Assembly (NCBI GenBank): GCA_001692895.1
Contig: KV748242.1
Coordinates: 868,001-932,000, forward strand
Reading direction: 5' to 3'
Length of the DNA: 64,000 nt
Source: Cenococcum geophilum 1.58
Lineage: Eukaryota > Ascomycota > Dothideomycetes > Gloniales > Gloniaceae
Of this stretch, positions 1-10,739 are shown one piece after another. Numbering within the stretch: the stretch's first letter is position 1; each line of letters begins with the position of its first letter. The position numbers and the translations under genes were made by a program. The notes below the pieces were generated by a model, which was not told where the DNA came from, did not search any database, and saw only the letters and a list, made by a program, of their open reading frames with translations.

Positions 1-59
1 TTAACCTAGGTCGGCTAATTAGTAGAAGAAGCTATATTATCCCTTATACTTTATTCCGC

Positions 60-3000
60 AATAGATACCAAGTTTTAACCTTTACTTTAGCTAACTCTAG
101 AGCAAATGCCTTTACCTTAATAAACACCCAGTATACCGTAAAGCTGGCTGACTTTTTAAATGCACCTATTAAAGAACTGCTTAAACTAGTTCCTATCCGC
201 GGGTATAATGGGCAGATAGGGCCACCTATTACAACTATCTTGCGGATTTACCTCCATGTTAATAAACGAAGGTAGTATAACGTCCCCTTCCTTATTACGG
301 ACCTAGGTAGCCATAATATAATCTTAGGGCGAAAATAGCTAGCCTATTTAGGCTTATAGCTCGACGTATAGAGTAGACGGCTTATCTAGCCCAAAACCCT
401 ATCCCTAACCCCTTTCTTTATAAAAGAAATCAGCATTATAATGGAAAACCTCGTACGGCCCTAGATTAATACTATTTACTAGGCTAATGCTATGCGTAAG
501 GACTAGGCCTTTAAGAAAGATATATAGCTTAATCCGCAACGGATCCGTATATTACGTCGCCCCTAGACTACCTATATTACACTACCCGTATTAAAGACCT
601 AGGAAGTTAGTAGTGACCTAAAAAAGCCCCCTATAGAGAGCTTAGGCCCTATATAGCCACGAAGAATAGTAAGGGATATTGGACGTTATACTAAACTAAT
701 AGATTGGAGGGATAACCTGCGGAAGATAGAATAGGAGCTAAGAAAGATTACAAACCCTAGATCGTAAAATAGCTATAAGGAAACTAGCGGACCTCCCACT
801 AGTTAATATCTACTATATTAGTGCCGTAGGATTTTACTAGAACTTAGTTCAGCCTAATACCGTCGCCTTTATAACAAGCTTATACGAAATTAATTAAATA
901 ATTAAGGAAAAGGGAAGTAAGCTTAGCGGATAAGAAAGCGAGCTTATAGATAAGGAACTAGTAGAATAAAAGCTGCCCTATTAACACCAGAAATTTAAGG
1001 ACATATTCTCTAAAGTAGTATCCGATATACTTCTACCTTACTAACCGTATAACTATAAGATTAAGATTAAGCAGGGTAAGGAAAACACCCTTAGCTTTAG
1101 CCCCCTCTATAAGCAGTCTATTACTAAATTATAGGCTATAAAGTAGTATCTTATCGATAACCTAAATAAGGGCTTTATTGAGCCTAGCTAAGCCCCTTTC
1201 GCCTTACCTATTTTCTTTATCAAAAAGCTAAATAAAGGACTCCGCTTCTGCATTAACTACTATAAGCGAAATAATATAACCTACAAGGACCGCTATTTAC
1301 TGCCCCTACTTAATAAGACTCTAGCCCAAATAAGTAGAGCTAAGGTCTTTATAAAGCTTAATATCCGCCAGGCCTTTTACCGAATTAGAATAAACCCTAG
1401 GTCTAAAGATCTTACTATATTTTAAACTCGTTACAGAACGTATAAATATAAGGTACTCCCTTTTAAACTAACTAACGGACTAGCTACGTACCAGCGGTAT
1501 ATAAATAATGTACTCTTTAACTACCTTAACAACTTCTATATAGCCTATTTAGATAATATTATAATCTACTCTAAGAACAAGCTAGAATATAAGAAGTATA
1601 TCTATAAAGTCCTATAACGGCTCCGCGAGGCTAGTCTCCAGGTCAACATTAAGAAGTTAGAGTTTAGTATTAAGCGTATAAAGTACCTAGGTTTTATTAT
1701 TAGTATAGACGGAATTAAAACCAACCTAAAGAAGACGGCCGTAATTAACTAGTGGGCACCCCTACGGACCGTAAAGGGGGTATAATTATTTTTAGGTTTT
1801 TATAACTTCTACTAACGCTTTATTAAGAACTATAGTAGGATTACCTAGCCTCTTAACCGTCTTACTAAAAAAGACCAGCCCTTCTACTTTAACGCCATAT
1901 ATAGGCAGGCCTTTAATAAGCTTAAAAAACGGCTAGTATTGGCTCCCCTACTTGCCCATTTTAACCTAGAATAGCCCTTAATGCTAGAAACTAATGCTTT
2001 AGACGGCGTAATAGCTGGTGTTTTCTCCTAGAAGCAACCGGACGGAGAATAGCACCCTATTATATACTATTTAAAGNCTATAATAGATGCTAAGCTAAAC
2101 TACTACATCTATAATAAAGAAATGCTGGCTATTATCTTTAGCTTTTAGTACTGGCGTGCATAGCTAGAGGGGACCCCTAAGCCGATTAAGGTAGTTTTAG
2201 ATTATAAGGCCCTAGAATACTTTATAATAACTAAGGCCCTTATAGCCCAGTAGGCACGCTAGGTAGATACCCTATCTTAGTTTAACTTCTTAATTATATA
2301 TAGACTAGGCGCTATAAACCGTGCGGACGCTCTTATAAGGCGCGAGTAAGACCTAGACGCTACTATAACTAGAACACCTTAACCCCTAGATATAGGCAGA
2401 ACTAAGTACGGACTCCTTAGGCGCCAAGATATATCCTATTAACTCCTCTAAACTTGACCTTATTAATAAACTACTATAGGCTAACTAAACGACCCCCTTT
2501 TTATAGGCGTACCGTAAGAAGGTAAAGAACGTTGCTAGCCTATAGTCCTTTAAAACGGACTACTTAAGTACTAGGAACAGCTAGTAGTAGCTAAAGAACA
2601 GAACTTATAGACCCAGCTTATTGCCAAAGCTTATACCTAGGTCTCTACGGCCTACCCTAGAAAAAATAAGACCCGTAAGATTATTGGTGACTGCTATTAC
2701 TGGCCTAGAATAAGTATAGATATTAACCGTTATATACGGAACTGCGATAGCTGCTATAGATCTACAATCCTACGAGACAAGACCCCAGGACTATTAAAAC
2801 CACTCCTAATATTAGAACGCCCCTAGTAATATATCTCTATAGACTTCTATAAGCTACCTATAGACCGTAACGGATATAATATGGTTATAATTTTAGTTGA
2901 CCGCCTTAGTAAGCGCCTATTCTTAATCCTATATTATAAGAATATTAATGCTAAAGAAGCGGCCTAATTATATATTTACTACGTCTACCGAATTTGCGGA

Positions 3001-3920
3001 TTACTAGATACTATTATATCCAATTATAGGCTACAATTTATATCGGCTTTCTAGAACGAGTTTACCCGGATCTTAGGCATTAAGCTAAAGCTTTCTACTG
3101 TATACTACCCCCAGATAGATAGTCAGACGGAAATTGTAAATTAATACCTGGATTAGAGACTTCGGCCCTTTATTAACTACTTCTAAGATAACTGGGCTGA
3201 ACTGCTACCCCTAATAGACTATGCCTAAGTAACCCTACCCCATAACTCCATAGGATTTGCCCCTATTTAACTAGAAATAGGTTACTTACCCTGTATAAGC
3301 TTTAACTGGGAAAGACTAAAAGGACCATAGACCGTACGGGAGAAACTGTTTTATAAGGAAGCCTAGCAGTACGCCAAGCGCTTAGAGGAAGCCTAGACGA
3401 TAACCTATACAAATCTAGAAAAGGCTTAGAAATTAATAGAATAGTAGGCAAATAAGTATAGGCGCAAACCCGACTTTACCGTAGGCAATGTAGTCTGGGT
3501 TATAATAAAGAATTGGAAGATAGAACGGCCTAACCGTAAGCTAGACTATTAGATAGTAGGACCGTATAAGGTTCTTAAGAAGATAGGCAACTTATATAAA
3601 GTAAAGCTCCCGGATTTAATTAAGGTCTACCCTATTTTTTTTACCGGATAAGCTACGGAAAGCCGCGAATGACTTATTGCCTAGACAAAAGAACAAACCT
3701 CCCCTACCAATTTAAGTCAATAGCGACGACGAATGGGAAATTAAAGAAGTACTGGCCTATAAGCTAGTAAGGAAAACGCTAAAGTACCGCGTTAATTGGA
3801 AAGGCTATAACCCAAATCCTACCTAGTACCCTGTGTAGAACTTTATTAGCAGCCCCTATAAGCTTTAAGAATTTTATAGCCGTTACCCTAATAAACTAGG
3901 ACCCCTAAAGTACCTAGACA
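60..3920 (+). pseudogene. Gyp1 pol remnant (PR-RT-RNase H-IN-chromodomain)
   Basis: Polyprotein that would process Gag, copy the RNA and integrate the cDNA. Protease lies about 80-420 (catalytic DSGA reads NSRA; the flap-end HNIILGR is visible). RT lies about 1060-1830 (RFCINYY, LPFKLTNG, active site YLDN instead of YLDD, then LGFYNFY). RNase H is about 1950-2340. Integrase is about 2640-3640, with the zinc-finger CDSC at about 2740, STVYYPQIDSQTE and HNSIGFAPI. The chromodomain is about 3730-3910 (KYRVNWKGYNPNPT). RT to integrase stay in one frame; the frame then shifts at a T8 run (3635-3642), so the chromodomain reads in another frame. Stops are almost all TAG/TAA, as CpA-to-TpA mutation gives. 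Confidence 0.9.
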
Positions 3921-4032
3921 AGTAAATAGAGTGCTAGTATAGTAAAGACAATAAGCTACCGGAAGAGCATAAAGATAAGAACGCCCTATAGGTATAATAC
4001 GAATATATAAAGCCTAAGGGCAGTCTTTACTA

Positions 4033-4048
4033 AGGGGGGGGGGGGGGG
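4033..4048 (+). promoter_or_regulatory. Gyp1 polypurine tract
   Basis: A run of 16 G lies immediately upstream of the LTR TG start (4052). Position and purine content fit the plus-strand primer of an LTR retrotransposon. Gyp4 and GagL have similar G-runs in the same place. Confidence 0.8.
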
Positions 4049-4051
4049 TAA

Positions 4052-4276
4052 TGTTACGGCACTGGCAGAACTTAGCAGAACTTAGTTAGTAGAACTTAGT
4101 AAAACTTGCGGTTACGTAACTAGAGGACCGTATAAAAGAACTCTACCTTTAACCGGCGCTGCTCTTCTTCTCCTTTCCTTTCTTTAGCTTTAGATCCTCG
4201 TTTATAGACTACAAATTATATAGGCTTGCGCGTCCCTCTTACCGTGCTCGTGCCTCGATTGATTAAGTCGCTAACA
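4052..4276 (+). repeat. Gyp1 3' LTR (225 bp)
   Basis: Starts TGTTACGG right after the polypurine tract and ends GCTAACA. Contains a plausible TATA box (TATAAAAG near 4131) and a pyrimidine-rich stretch near 4165-4195. The upstream part has short direct repeats of an AGAACTTAG unit. The 5' LTR is outside the window, so the left end rests on the TG/CA termini, the tract and the switch to unrelated sequence at 4277. Confidence 0.8.
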
Positions 4277-5235
4277 CTAAGGTTCTTATAATTAAGTGAC
4301 TTTATAGGTCTCTATATAGAGATATTATATATATCTAGCTATACCTAGTCGCTAATACGCATCTCCGGTGGTGGTATTTTATAGTAGTTAGTAAAGTAGG
4401 CCTACTTTACTTAAGCCTAGGCTATTTCTCCCTTATAGTAGTTAAGTAGATTTTTTATACGGTTTATATGCTAGTCGGTAAGTAGCATCTTAAGGCGTTT
4501 TTTATATAGCAGTTTCTTATTAATAGGTTCTAGTGGCTCTATGCTAAATTAGGGGTAATAACCCTTATTCGCGAAGAATGGGGTAAGTCCTGTAGTAGTT
4601 AAGACGTAGTTATTTGCTATAAATTTACCTAGTAAGAGGTAATCTACCTAGTTATCTTAACTATAGGCGACTACCTANTATAGGTANNCTTTTATACTGG
4701 NATTAGCGTTTTCTNNTTGCCTAGTAGTTTTATANTAAAAGGATATAGATATCTTAATAGAGATGCTAAGGCGTTAGTAGATTTGTCTCTATATATTAGA
4801 GTTAAATTATATACCTTAGTTGGATGTAATTAAGTTAGGTAATCTATGTAGTTAATAAACTTTGTAAAGGAAGGCGTTAGTAATATCGCTAATAGCTACG
4901 CCTTTAGTTGGGATATAGTAGCACTCTTTTATAAGTCGGTATATTATTATAAGGATGTTCTTATAGGTACGGCCGTGTCGTTTATAGGGTGGTAGGTTAA
5001 GAACGAAATCTATAGCAATATCTGCCTATTGTCGTATAGATATTAATAGAGGGTGTAGTAATCCTTAATACTTTATATTAAAGGCCTTAGCGCGCTTATA
5101 ACTATAATAGGCGCCTATAAAGCGTTTAACTAAGTCTATTATTTTTGGCTAAAAGTAGTATCGGCTAAAAAGCTTATAGGTTCCTTCTTTACCTAGGTAG
5201 CCGCTTATAAGGGCACAAAGAGACTTTAGGGAAGA
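4277..5235 (-). pseudogene. Gyp4-family integrase fragment, antisense
   Basis: Read on the minus strand this matches the integrase part of full-length Gyp4 (about 51,930-52,870) nearly end to end. It covers the zinc-binding region (GYLGKEGTYKL), the catalytic core and the C-terminal part ending in NYKNL. It is a separate older copy, with different point mutations. Gyp1 inserted at its left edge and the Gyp2 LTR lies at its right edge. Several ambiguous bases (4678-4735) fall inside it. The right limit is approximate, judged from loss of similarity near 5235. Confidence 0.75.
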
Positions 5236-5520
5236 TTTAAAGGAATAATATAAATTCTATCTAAATCTAAGGGTATATAGCTCTCGCTAAGAATAAGACG
5301 TTATGTAAAGAAAAGAAGAGAATAATAAGAGAATTATATAATTAAATAGTTAGGGGCTTAGTAGTCGATGCGTGCGCATATATATACGCGGTCTTTAACG
5401 GACTTTAATAGAATTTAATTAATCTAGTAGAATTTAGCAGAATTTAGTTAAAGCATTAGAATTTATCTATTAAGTATTTCACTAAGACACTCCTACTATA
5501 ACTAGGCTAGTCCCGTTATA
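5236..5520 (-). repeat. Gyp2 3' LTR
   Basis: On the minus strand an A/G-rich tract (complement of 5524-5534, seven C then TTTT) is followed by TATAACGGGACTAG, which looks like an LTR start TGTAACGG with TG mutated to TA. The LTR would then run leftwards. Its far end cannot be fixed because the partner LTR is outside the window; 5236 is where the neighbouring integrase fragment stops matching. It contains repeated AGAATTTA units similar in style to the Gyp1 LTR. Confidence 0.55.
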
Positions 5521-5644
5521 ATACCCCCCCTTTTAGCCAAAGGTCCAAATAATTTAATTTTAGTTAATACTTATAACTTATCACGTGTTATATTTTTGCG
5601 TTAGGGAGTAATATAGGGTTTTACTAGTTCTAATTATTAAGTAG

Positions 5645-5690
5645 GCTAATTAGGATTTTCTATACCCAGTATAGAAAATCGCTATTAGCT
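5645..5690 (-). repeat. Shared hairpin motif, copy 1 (Gyp2 3' UTR)
   Basis: Near-perfect inverted repeat: left arm CTAATTAGGATTTTCTAT, short GC-containing centre, right arm ATAGAAAATCGCTATTAG. Four more copies are at 32263, 33203, 37645 and 53409, each in a different retroelement. It lies in Gyp2 between the end of the chromodomain and the LTR. Confidence 0.8.
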
Positions 5691-5760
5691 TAGTTAAGGC
5701 AGTAAGCTAAACTAATATCTTTATAGTAGGTCTTAGCAAGGCAAATCTAACTAATTAGAT

Positions 5761-5783
5761 AACTTTAACCGCTAGTTAAAGTT
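5761..5783 (-). repeat. AACTTTAACC palindrome, copy 1
   Basis: Arms AACTTTAACC and GGTTAAAGTT (here with one arm changed) around a 3-bp centre, next to TCTAATTAGTTAGAT. The same pair sits 70-100 bp from the shared hairpin in Cop1 (32168) and Gyp4 (53348), always on the coding-region side of the hairpin. Confidence 0.75.
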
Positions 5784-5799
5784 CCTTAATATTTTGTGT

Positions 5800-6485
5800 G
5801 TTATGTAATTATATTATAAATATTATAACGTATTTTGAATTCTTTTTAATTTTAAGCTTCCTACTATTATGTTTTATATATTTATATTAGGTAGTAGTTA
5901 TTTACCTTTATATCGTGTCTATTTAGCTAAAGTAGGCCGTAAAGGATAGTCTTTATAGAATTCTTTTACTAGGGAAGGCGTATTAGTCTTAATTTAGTTA
6001 TAGGTTTCTTAAGTTTAAATTATTTAGATTGTGTTTTCTATTATATATTATTAATTAAGTTAATAAAGTAAGAACTATTACCGTTATTAATAATTACGGG
6101 AGGTAGTAGTAGTACTTTGCAAGTTATAGGTTTACCTTTTAAGGGTTATAGTAAGTTTATATAAAACGTTGGATATATTTTTATCTTAGTTAGCAGTTTA
6201 AGCTTATAAGCGTATAGGCTTAGTTTCTTCTTAATTTGGTATAGGCCTATAAACTTTTGGTTTAGTTTCTTTAAGGGTTATTAAGTCTTTAGGTTTTATA
6301 TATTTAGGTAAACTATATTACCTTTCTTAAAGTCCTATACGGGAGCTTGTCCTTTGTTTATATGCCATTTTTATACTATTTAAATGTACGCTAATTTACT
6401 TTGTAATAATTCCATTAACTGCTTTATTTAATTAGCGAAGTTATACGCGTTAATTAGTTAAATTCTTTTAATTATAGGTTCTATT
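5800..6485 (-). pseudogene. Gyp2 integrase C-terminus and chromodomain remnant
   Basis: Minus strand. Reads first through the integrase C-terminal region (VYLNI, then LKTxxPLKKLNQKFIGLY and PTFYINLL, typical of the gypsy GPFKV/HPVFHVSLL stretch). It then runs into a degenerate chromodomain near 5950-6100, which targets integration to heterochromatin in related elements. Interrupted by many TAA/TAG. The hAT1 insertion at 6486 separates it from the rest of integrase. Confidence 0.75.
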
Positions 6486-9203
6486 CAGGGTTGGCAATGA
6501 TGAATGAATGAATAAATAGGCCTAATATCATATTCAATTCATAAGCTAATCAGAATATCGCGATATGAATGAATAATCGCGATATTGTAGATATAGGCAA
6601 TATCACCAGTCTTGGCATAGTGTAGTACTAAATCGATGTGGCCGACGTCTCCCTAGAGGCCTCTACCCCCCCCTACCCCCCCCCGGAACGTTCACCAGTA
6701 ACTCTCTCCTCCAGCCCCGTACAATTCCTCCTCTTACCCACGACTTCAAGCACTCCAATCGCTCAATATTCACTAGCCCAAGCTTTATTCGTTGCCAGGT
6801 AATTGTTCTTTAGGCTCCTGAAAATATTCGCTCTAGTTTAGCTAACATAGGTAGTATAGATAGGATATCTATCGCCATACGGTAGAGCGATGGGTAGTGT
6901 ATACGGTTGCTCGGATTAAGCCACCAATCAAGGGCATTAGTACCAGCAGAAAAATTAGTAGGGGAGGCGTTAATAAAGTGTTCAAATTCATCCTTAATTA
7001 TATTAAGGATTAACTGCTTCCTGTTCCATATATCATACTTATTAAGCTCCTAATCGCGAGCAATAGCTTCCTCCTCTTCTGCTCTGCTCCCATACTTATC
7101 CTTATACTTATTTACCTAAAGCCTCTAGGCTATATTAACTACTAGCTTCCTCTAACTAGCTTTCCAGTTGCGATTGATATAGGCCTTCCTCTAATAAGGG
7201 GCTAATAGTAAGGCTGCGCCGTACGCGGTGACTTCGTTAGTCTTAAGGTAGTATTTATTAAAGGCGTGCTAGCTAGTTCAAATGCAGTCGCAGAGCTTCG
7301 GGTTAGTTGCGTACTTTTATAGAGCCGATCTAAAGTGCTCCACTATAAAATCCATTATATAAAGCACCTTATTAAGAGTGGCCTTATCGCCTTCCGTCTC
7401 TTTTATAACTCTCTAGAAGGGCTATAGGAAGTCTCTTATATTTTTGAGAGCTCTCTAATTAGCGGCGTTAAGGATATCCTCCTTATCGAACTCCTTAACA
7501 AACTGCTCTTAATATTTTGCAATTGCGTCTTTTAATTTAAGAGCTACTAAGATTATATCATACCACAAGTTCCATCGCGTGTTATTATCTATAGGAAGAG
7601 CTCGAAGAGCGGTTGCAACAAAGTTATTATAGCGGGCGTTTAAGCTTTAAATATGTACGATAACGTTATACACTTTTCCTAGAGGCCTAATCTCGCGATA
7701 AGTAAACTTACTAGCCTTCCCTTTTTTAAACCTTTTAGCAAGGAGCTCCTTAATCTGGTCATCTTCAAGGTCTAACTCTACCTTAAGCTTCTCATAAGCA
7801 TCCTTAAAGGCAGCGTTAACGGCTTCCTTATCCTCTAAGAAGAAGAAAGCTTATGCGGCTATATTAAGTACATGCCCATAGCAGCAAATTCGGTGTTGCT
7901 ATAGATTATATTAAGCTTCTATTTCTGCCTCTTAAAGCCTCTTAAATAGCCCTTTAAGAAGTCTATTATTGCTGCCATAATTATCGCCCACATAGTATCC
8001 AACTTTATTAAGTATTTGGTAGTCCTTAAGGACTTGCCAGAGGACTTCTACCTACTCATCGCCGCCGTATTTACCAGGAAGGAAAGGTAGAGCAAGTAGA
8101 GCCTTCCAAAGTACGCCAGTATCGTCAATAAAGTGGCCGCAGATTGTAATAAAAGTCTTTTAATTTAGCGAAGACTAGGCGTTAAGCGAAAGGTATATTA
8201 GCGTAAGAGAAGAAAGGAGCTTCTGCTTAAGGACTTCCTTATTAAGCATATAGGATTCCTCAATTATCCTAGGCACTAAATTATAGGAGTCTATTAGAGC
8301 TTCCTCGCAGGTATAATTTACTGTAAGAAGTAGCGCTTAAAGCTCCGGCTAGGTTACTGCGTTATACGGTAGATTTTAAACCACAATTAGCTATATAAAA
8401 GCATCGCGTACTAAAGCTGGATTAACACAATCTCTTATTATAGCTTCCTTCTGCCTTTCAAGCTTCTGCGTATAAAGCTCTCCTTACTTATAAAATAGAC
8501 CCTAAAGACTCTACTTTATAGCCCACTTAATAACTAAGTCCTCCTCCTTAACAACTACGCCGTGGGCGTTAAATAGATAAGAGCGTATATTTATAGTAAC
8601 CACATCGCGCTAAAATACGCATTACTTATAGTACCAGTATCGCCTTTCTTTACTATTTATAAGCGGCTTACTACTAGTGGGCTTACGCAAGAGAGCCCAT
8701 GTATTTACAGCCCAGACTTTCCGTTTTTTATAGGCCTGTTTAAAGGATTAAGGGGAGAATTCGGTAGAGGATTCGGTAGAGAGTAACGCGTTAAATTCGT
8801 CGTCCGGATTCAGGTCGTCAAAAAACTCACTTTTAAGCTCAGATAATTCCGACTAGGTGTCAGAATTACTATCAGAGTTGATAAGAACGGGCTGCGAGAG
8901 AAAGGGAGGCATAGTACTAGGTTATAGTTGGTTTTAGGGGGGGGTGTTAAATATATTATAGACAGGAGGCATCTATAGGCGAGTCTAAAAAATTTAACTC
9001 TTGCGTATATATCAGAACGTACAGTATAAAATTGGTCCTGTGTCTACACCTCACTACACCACGAGAGCCTCAAGTCTCTATATATATTCGTAATTTTATA
9101 AATATTCATTCATAAGGGCTGCCAAAATATTCAATCATTATCACTCCTTATGAATGAATATATCGTTATAAAGCAATGAATAAAATTATCATTGCCAACC
9201 CTG
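6486..9203 (-). mobile_element. hAT1: hAT-superfamily DNA transposon (2718 bp)
   Basis: Begins CAGGGTTGGCAATGAT and ends with the inverse ATCATTGCCAACCCTG: terminal inverted repeats of about 16 bp. It is flanked by a perfect 8-bp duplication, GTTCTATT (6478-6485 and 9204-9211), the TSD length of hAT elements. Sub-terminal regions hold repeated ATTCATTCAT / ATGAATGAAT motifs on both sides, probably transposase binding sites. It sits inside Gyp2 integrase, on the minus strand. Full length, both ends intact, transposase dead by nonsense mutations only. Confidence 0.95.
6663..8912 (-). pseudogene. hAT1 transposase, RIP-inactivated
   Basis: From the ATG at 8912 to TAG at 6663-6665 is about 749 codons in one frame with no net frameshift, but with roughly 30 internal stops, nearly all TAG/TAA. 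Features in order: acidic N-terminus; remnant BED-type zinc finger at about 8,590-8,680 (YYKxCVF ... LFNAHG, one Cys and one His lost to Tyr); catalytic region with first Asp changed (SLNA instead of a DAW-type motif), ICGHFIDDTG, then VGDNYGSNNRLL. Near the C-terminus is the hAT dimerisation motif ALDWWLNPSNRIHYPSLY with ERIFSGA at about 6,800-6,930. The start is chosen because it is the first ATG of the collinear frame. Confidence 0.9.
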
Positions 9204-9211
9204 GTTCTATT

Positions 9212-9542
9212 ATATTAATTTTAGGTTATAGTTTAAATCTAAGTTAAAGGTCTTGTCCGTAGGTTACGTAGAACAGTATTATACCTATTAATTCGTTTCT
9301 CGTATTATTTATAGTAAACTTAGTTAAAGGTAGCTACTTTTCCCAGTCGTTTTATAGGTAGGAGTAGTATATTTATAGGTATTATTCTATAATCGCGTTC
9401 GCAATTTTAGTTTAACTATTTATCTCTAGATAAAATATAGTTGAAAGTTGTATTTATATGCTTAATTATTTATATAGGGCTTACTAAAAGTCTAAAATAA
9501 GCTAGCTTCCATAGTTGGATATTATTAAATTAGGAAGTCCGT
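9212..9542 (-). pseudogene. Gyp2 integrase core piece
   Basis: Minus strand, continuing from the piece at 25537. Reads GLPNLIISNYGS (the D-x-G-S catalytic Asp now Asn), then the STxFYLEINSxTKIANAIIEQYL-like stretch and WEKxLPLTKFTINNT, the classical gypsy integrase core. The left end is the hAT1 TSD; the right end (TCCGT, 9538-9542) is the Gyp3a TSD. Confidence 0.8.
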
Positions 9543-9960
9543 TGTAACGGAACCTTGTAGTAGGAACTACGGTAGGTTCTATTAATGGGCTAGGTGTATA
9601 GGAATAGATAAGTTAACAATATAATAATAACTAGTGGAGTGGTTGCCTAACAGATTAACTCTAATTATATTCTAAAAATTACTATAAGGAGGAACTATCT
9701 AAGTAGGGATTAAGGGTCCTTAAATACATAACCGTACTTCTAAGAAAGTCGCTACTCTATCTACTTCGTCTACTCTGTTTGCTTTATAATAGATCTTATA
9801 AATTATACAGATTATATAGATTATATTACGTAACTCTACTTACTATTTCTTGTTATATAGTTCTATAGGTTTTATCTTAGACCGTACTTATATTAACTAA
9901 CTAGCTTCTTCTAACTCTTCTCTAAGTAGTTATAATATTATACTTAAAGCGTCCGTAATA
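9543..9960 (-). repeat. Gyp3a 3' LTR (418 bp)
   Basis: TGTAACGGAACC at one end, GCGTCCGTAATA (CA mutated to TA) at the other. Same subtype as the LTR at 25114 (both contain GGAATAGATAAGT), unlike the Gyp3b LTRs. Confidence 0.9.
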
Positions 9961-9984
9961 CTATCTCCTCCCTTTTTATCTTTG

Positions 9985-10720
9985 TCCTTAAAGATACCTA
10001 GCATCTCTAGGTCGTTTATTAGAGGTATAATATCCGTCTAATTAATTTAGTTAATATCCTTACTTATAATACCTAAAGCATCTCCTTCCTCTTCTACCGC
10101 TCGTCGGTCTCGTACTATTGCTATAATATTATCTCTTAGCGAGATAATGCTATCTCCGTATTCTCGTTGTGCGAAAGAGGGGTTAGTTTATATTATATTA
10201 GTAAGTCCTTTCTCCTAATAACCGTCCTCTTATTTAGAGTATACTAAGGCAAATATTTAATTATCTTATAATATTCATTCCGTTTCTAACGCTAAGTATA
10301 CGCGTCCTATTACTCTAAGTAGTCTTTAAGTGCCCTTATTAATTGCTACTAGGGTTTTAGGTTTAATCTACTACTATAAAGCTTAATAATAAGCTTTTGG
10401 TAGCGTTGGCTAAACTTTATTATTTATACAACGCTAAAAAGGAAGCCACTAATGCTTAACAGCGCGCTCTAGATTCTTGTTTAGCTGCGTCTACTTAATT
10501 AATCCGTCTTAAGAAGGTGCGTAAGAAGGTGCGTTTTAAGGAGTAGAAACTTATAGAATAAGGTTTATAGGAACTTAGCAACAAAAAAACGGATTCTCTT
10601 TTAATAGTAAAAGAAACAACTCTAAGTAGTTCGGCAATCGTTCTTCCTATATCCCCCTTAGGTAGTTTATTCTTTAGCGATTCTTCTCTATTAATACTAC
10701 CTAACCTCTTTTCTTCTAAT
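9985..10720 (+). pseudogene. Convergent ORF of Gyp3a (Cys-rich plus basic coiled coil)
   Basis: On the strand opposite gag-pol, starting just inside the 3' LTR and running towards the chromodomain, a degenerate frame parallels those in Gyp3b and Gyp3c. It reads SLKIPSISRSF, then LSLSEIMLSPYSRCAKEG (about 10,130-10,190), SSYLEYTKANI, NAKYTRPITL (about 10,300). After a frame change it continues in a Lys/Arg-rich helical stretch, RLKKVRKKVRFKE (about 10,500-10,550). Cysteines kept in Gyp3b are partly Tyr here. I infer a small zinc-binding/coiled-coil protein; function unknown. Fungal genomes encode uncharacterised proteins of this general layout, but I could not run a search. Confidence 0.5.
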
Positions 10721-10739
10721 ACTCCTATACCTTTCCTAT

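Larger units (their letters stand above)
1..4276 (+). mobile_element. Gyp1: Ty3/gypsy chromodomain LTR retrotransposon, 5' end outside window
   Basis: The window opens inside an LTR retrotransposon on the plus strand. Domain order is protease, reverse transcriptase, RNase H, integrase, chromodomain, then a G-run polypurine tract and a 225-bp LTR. This order (integrase after RT/RNase H) defines Ty3/gypsy, and the C-terminal chromodomain places it among chromoviruses. It ends at 4276; the next five bases (CTAAG) are probably the right-hand TSD, because the sequence after them resumes an antisense Gyp4-type integrase. The left copy of the TSD is outside the window. The element is dead: its frame is full of TAG/TAA. 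Confidence 0.9.
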
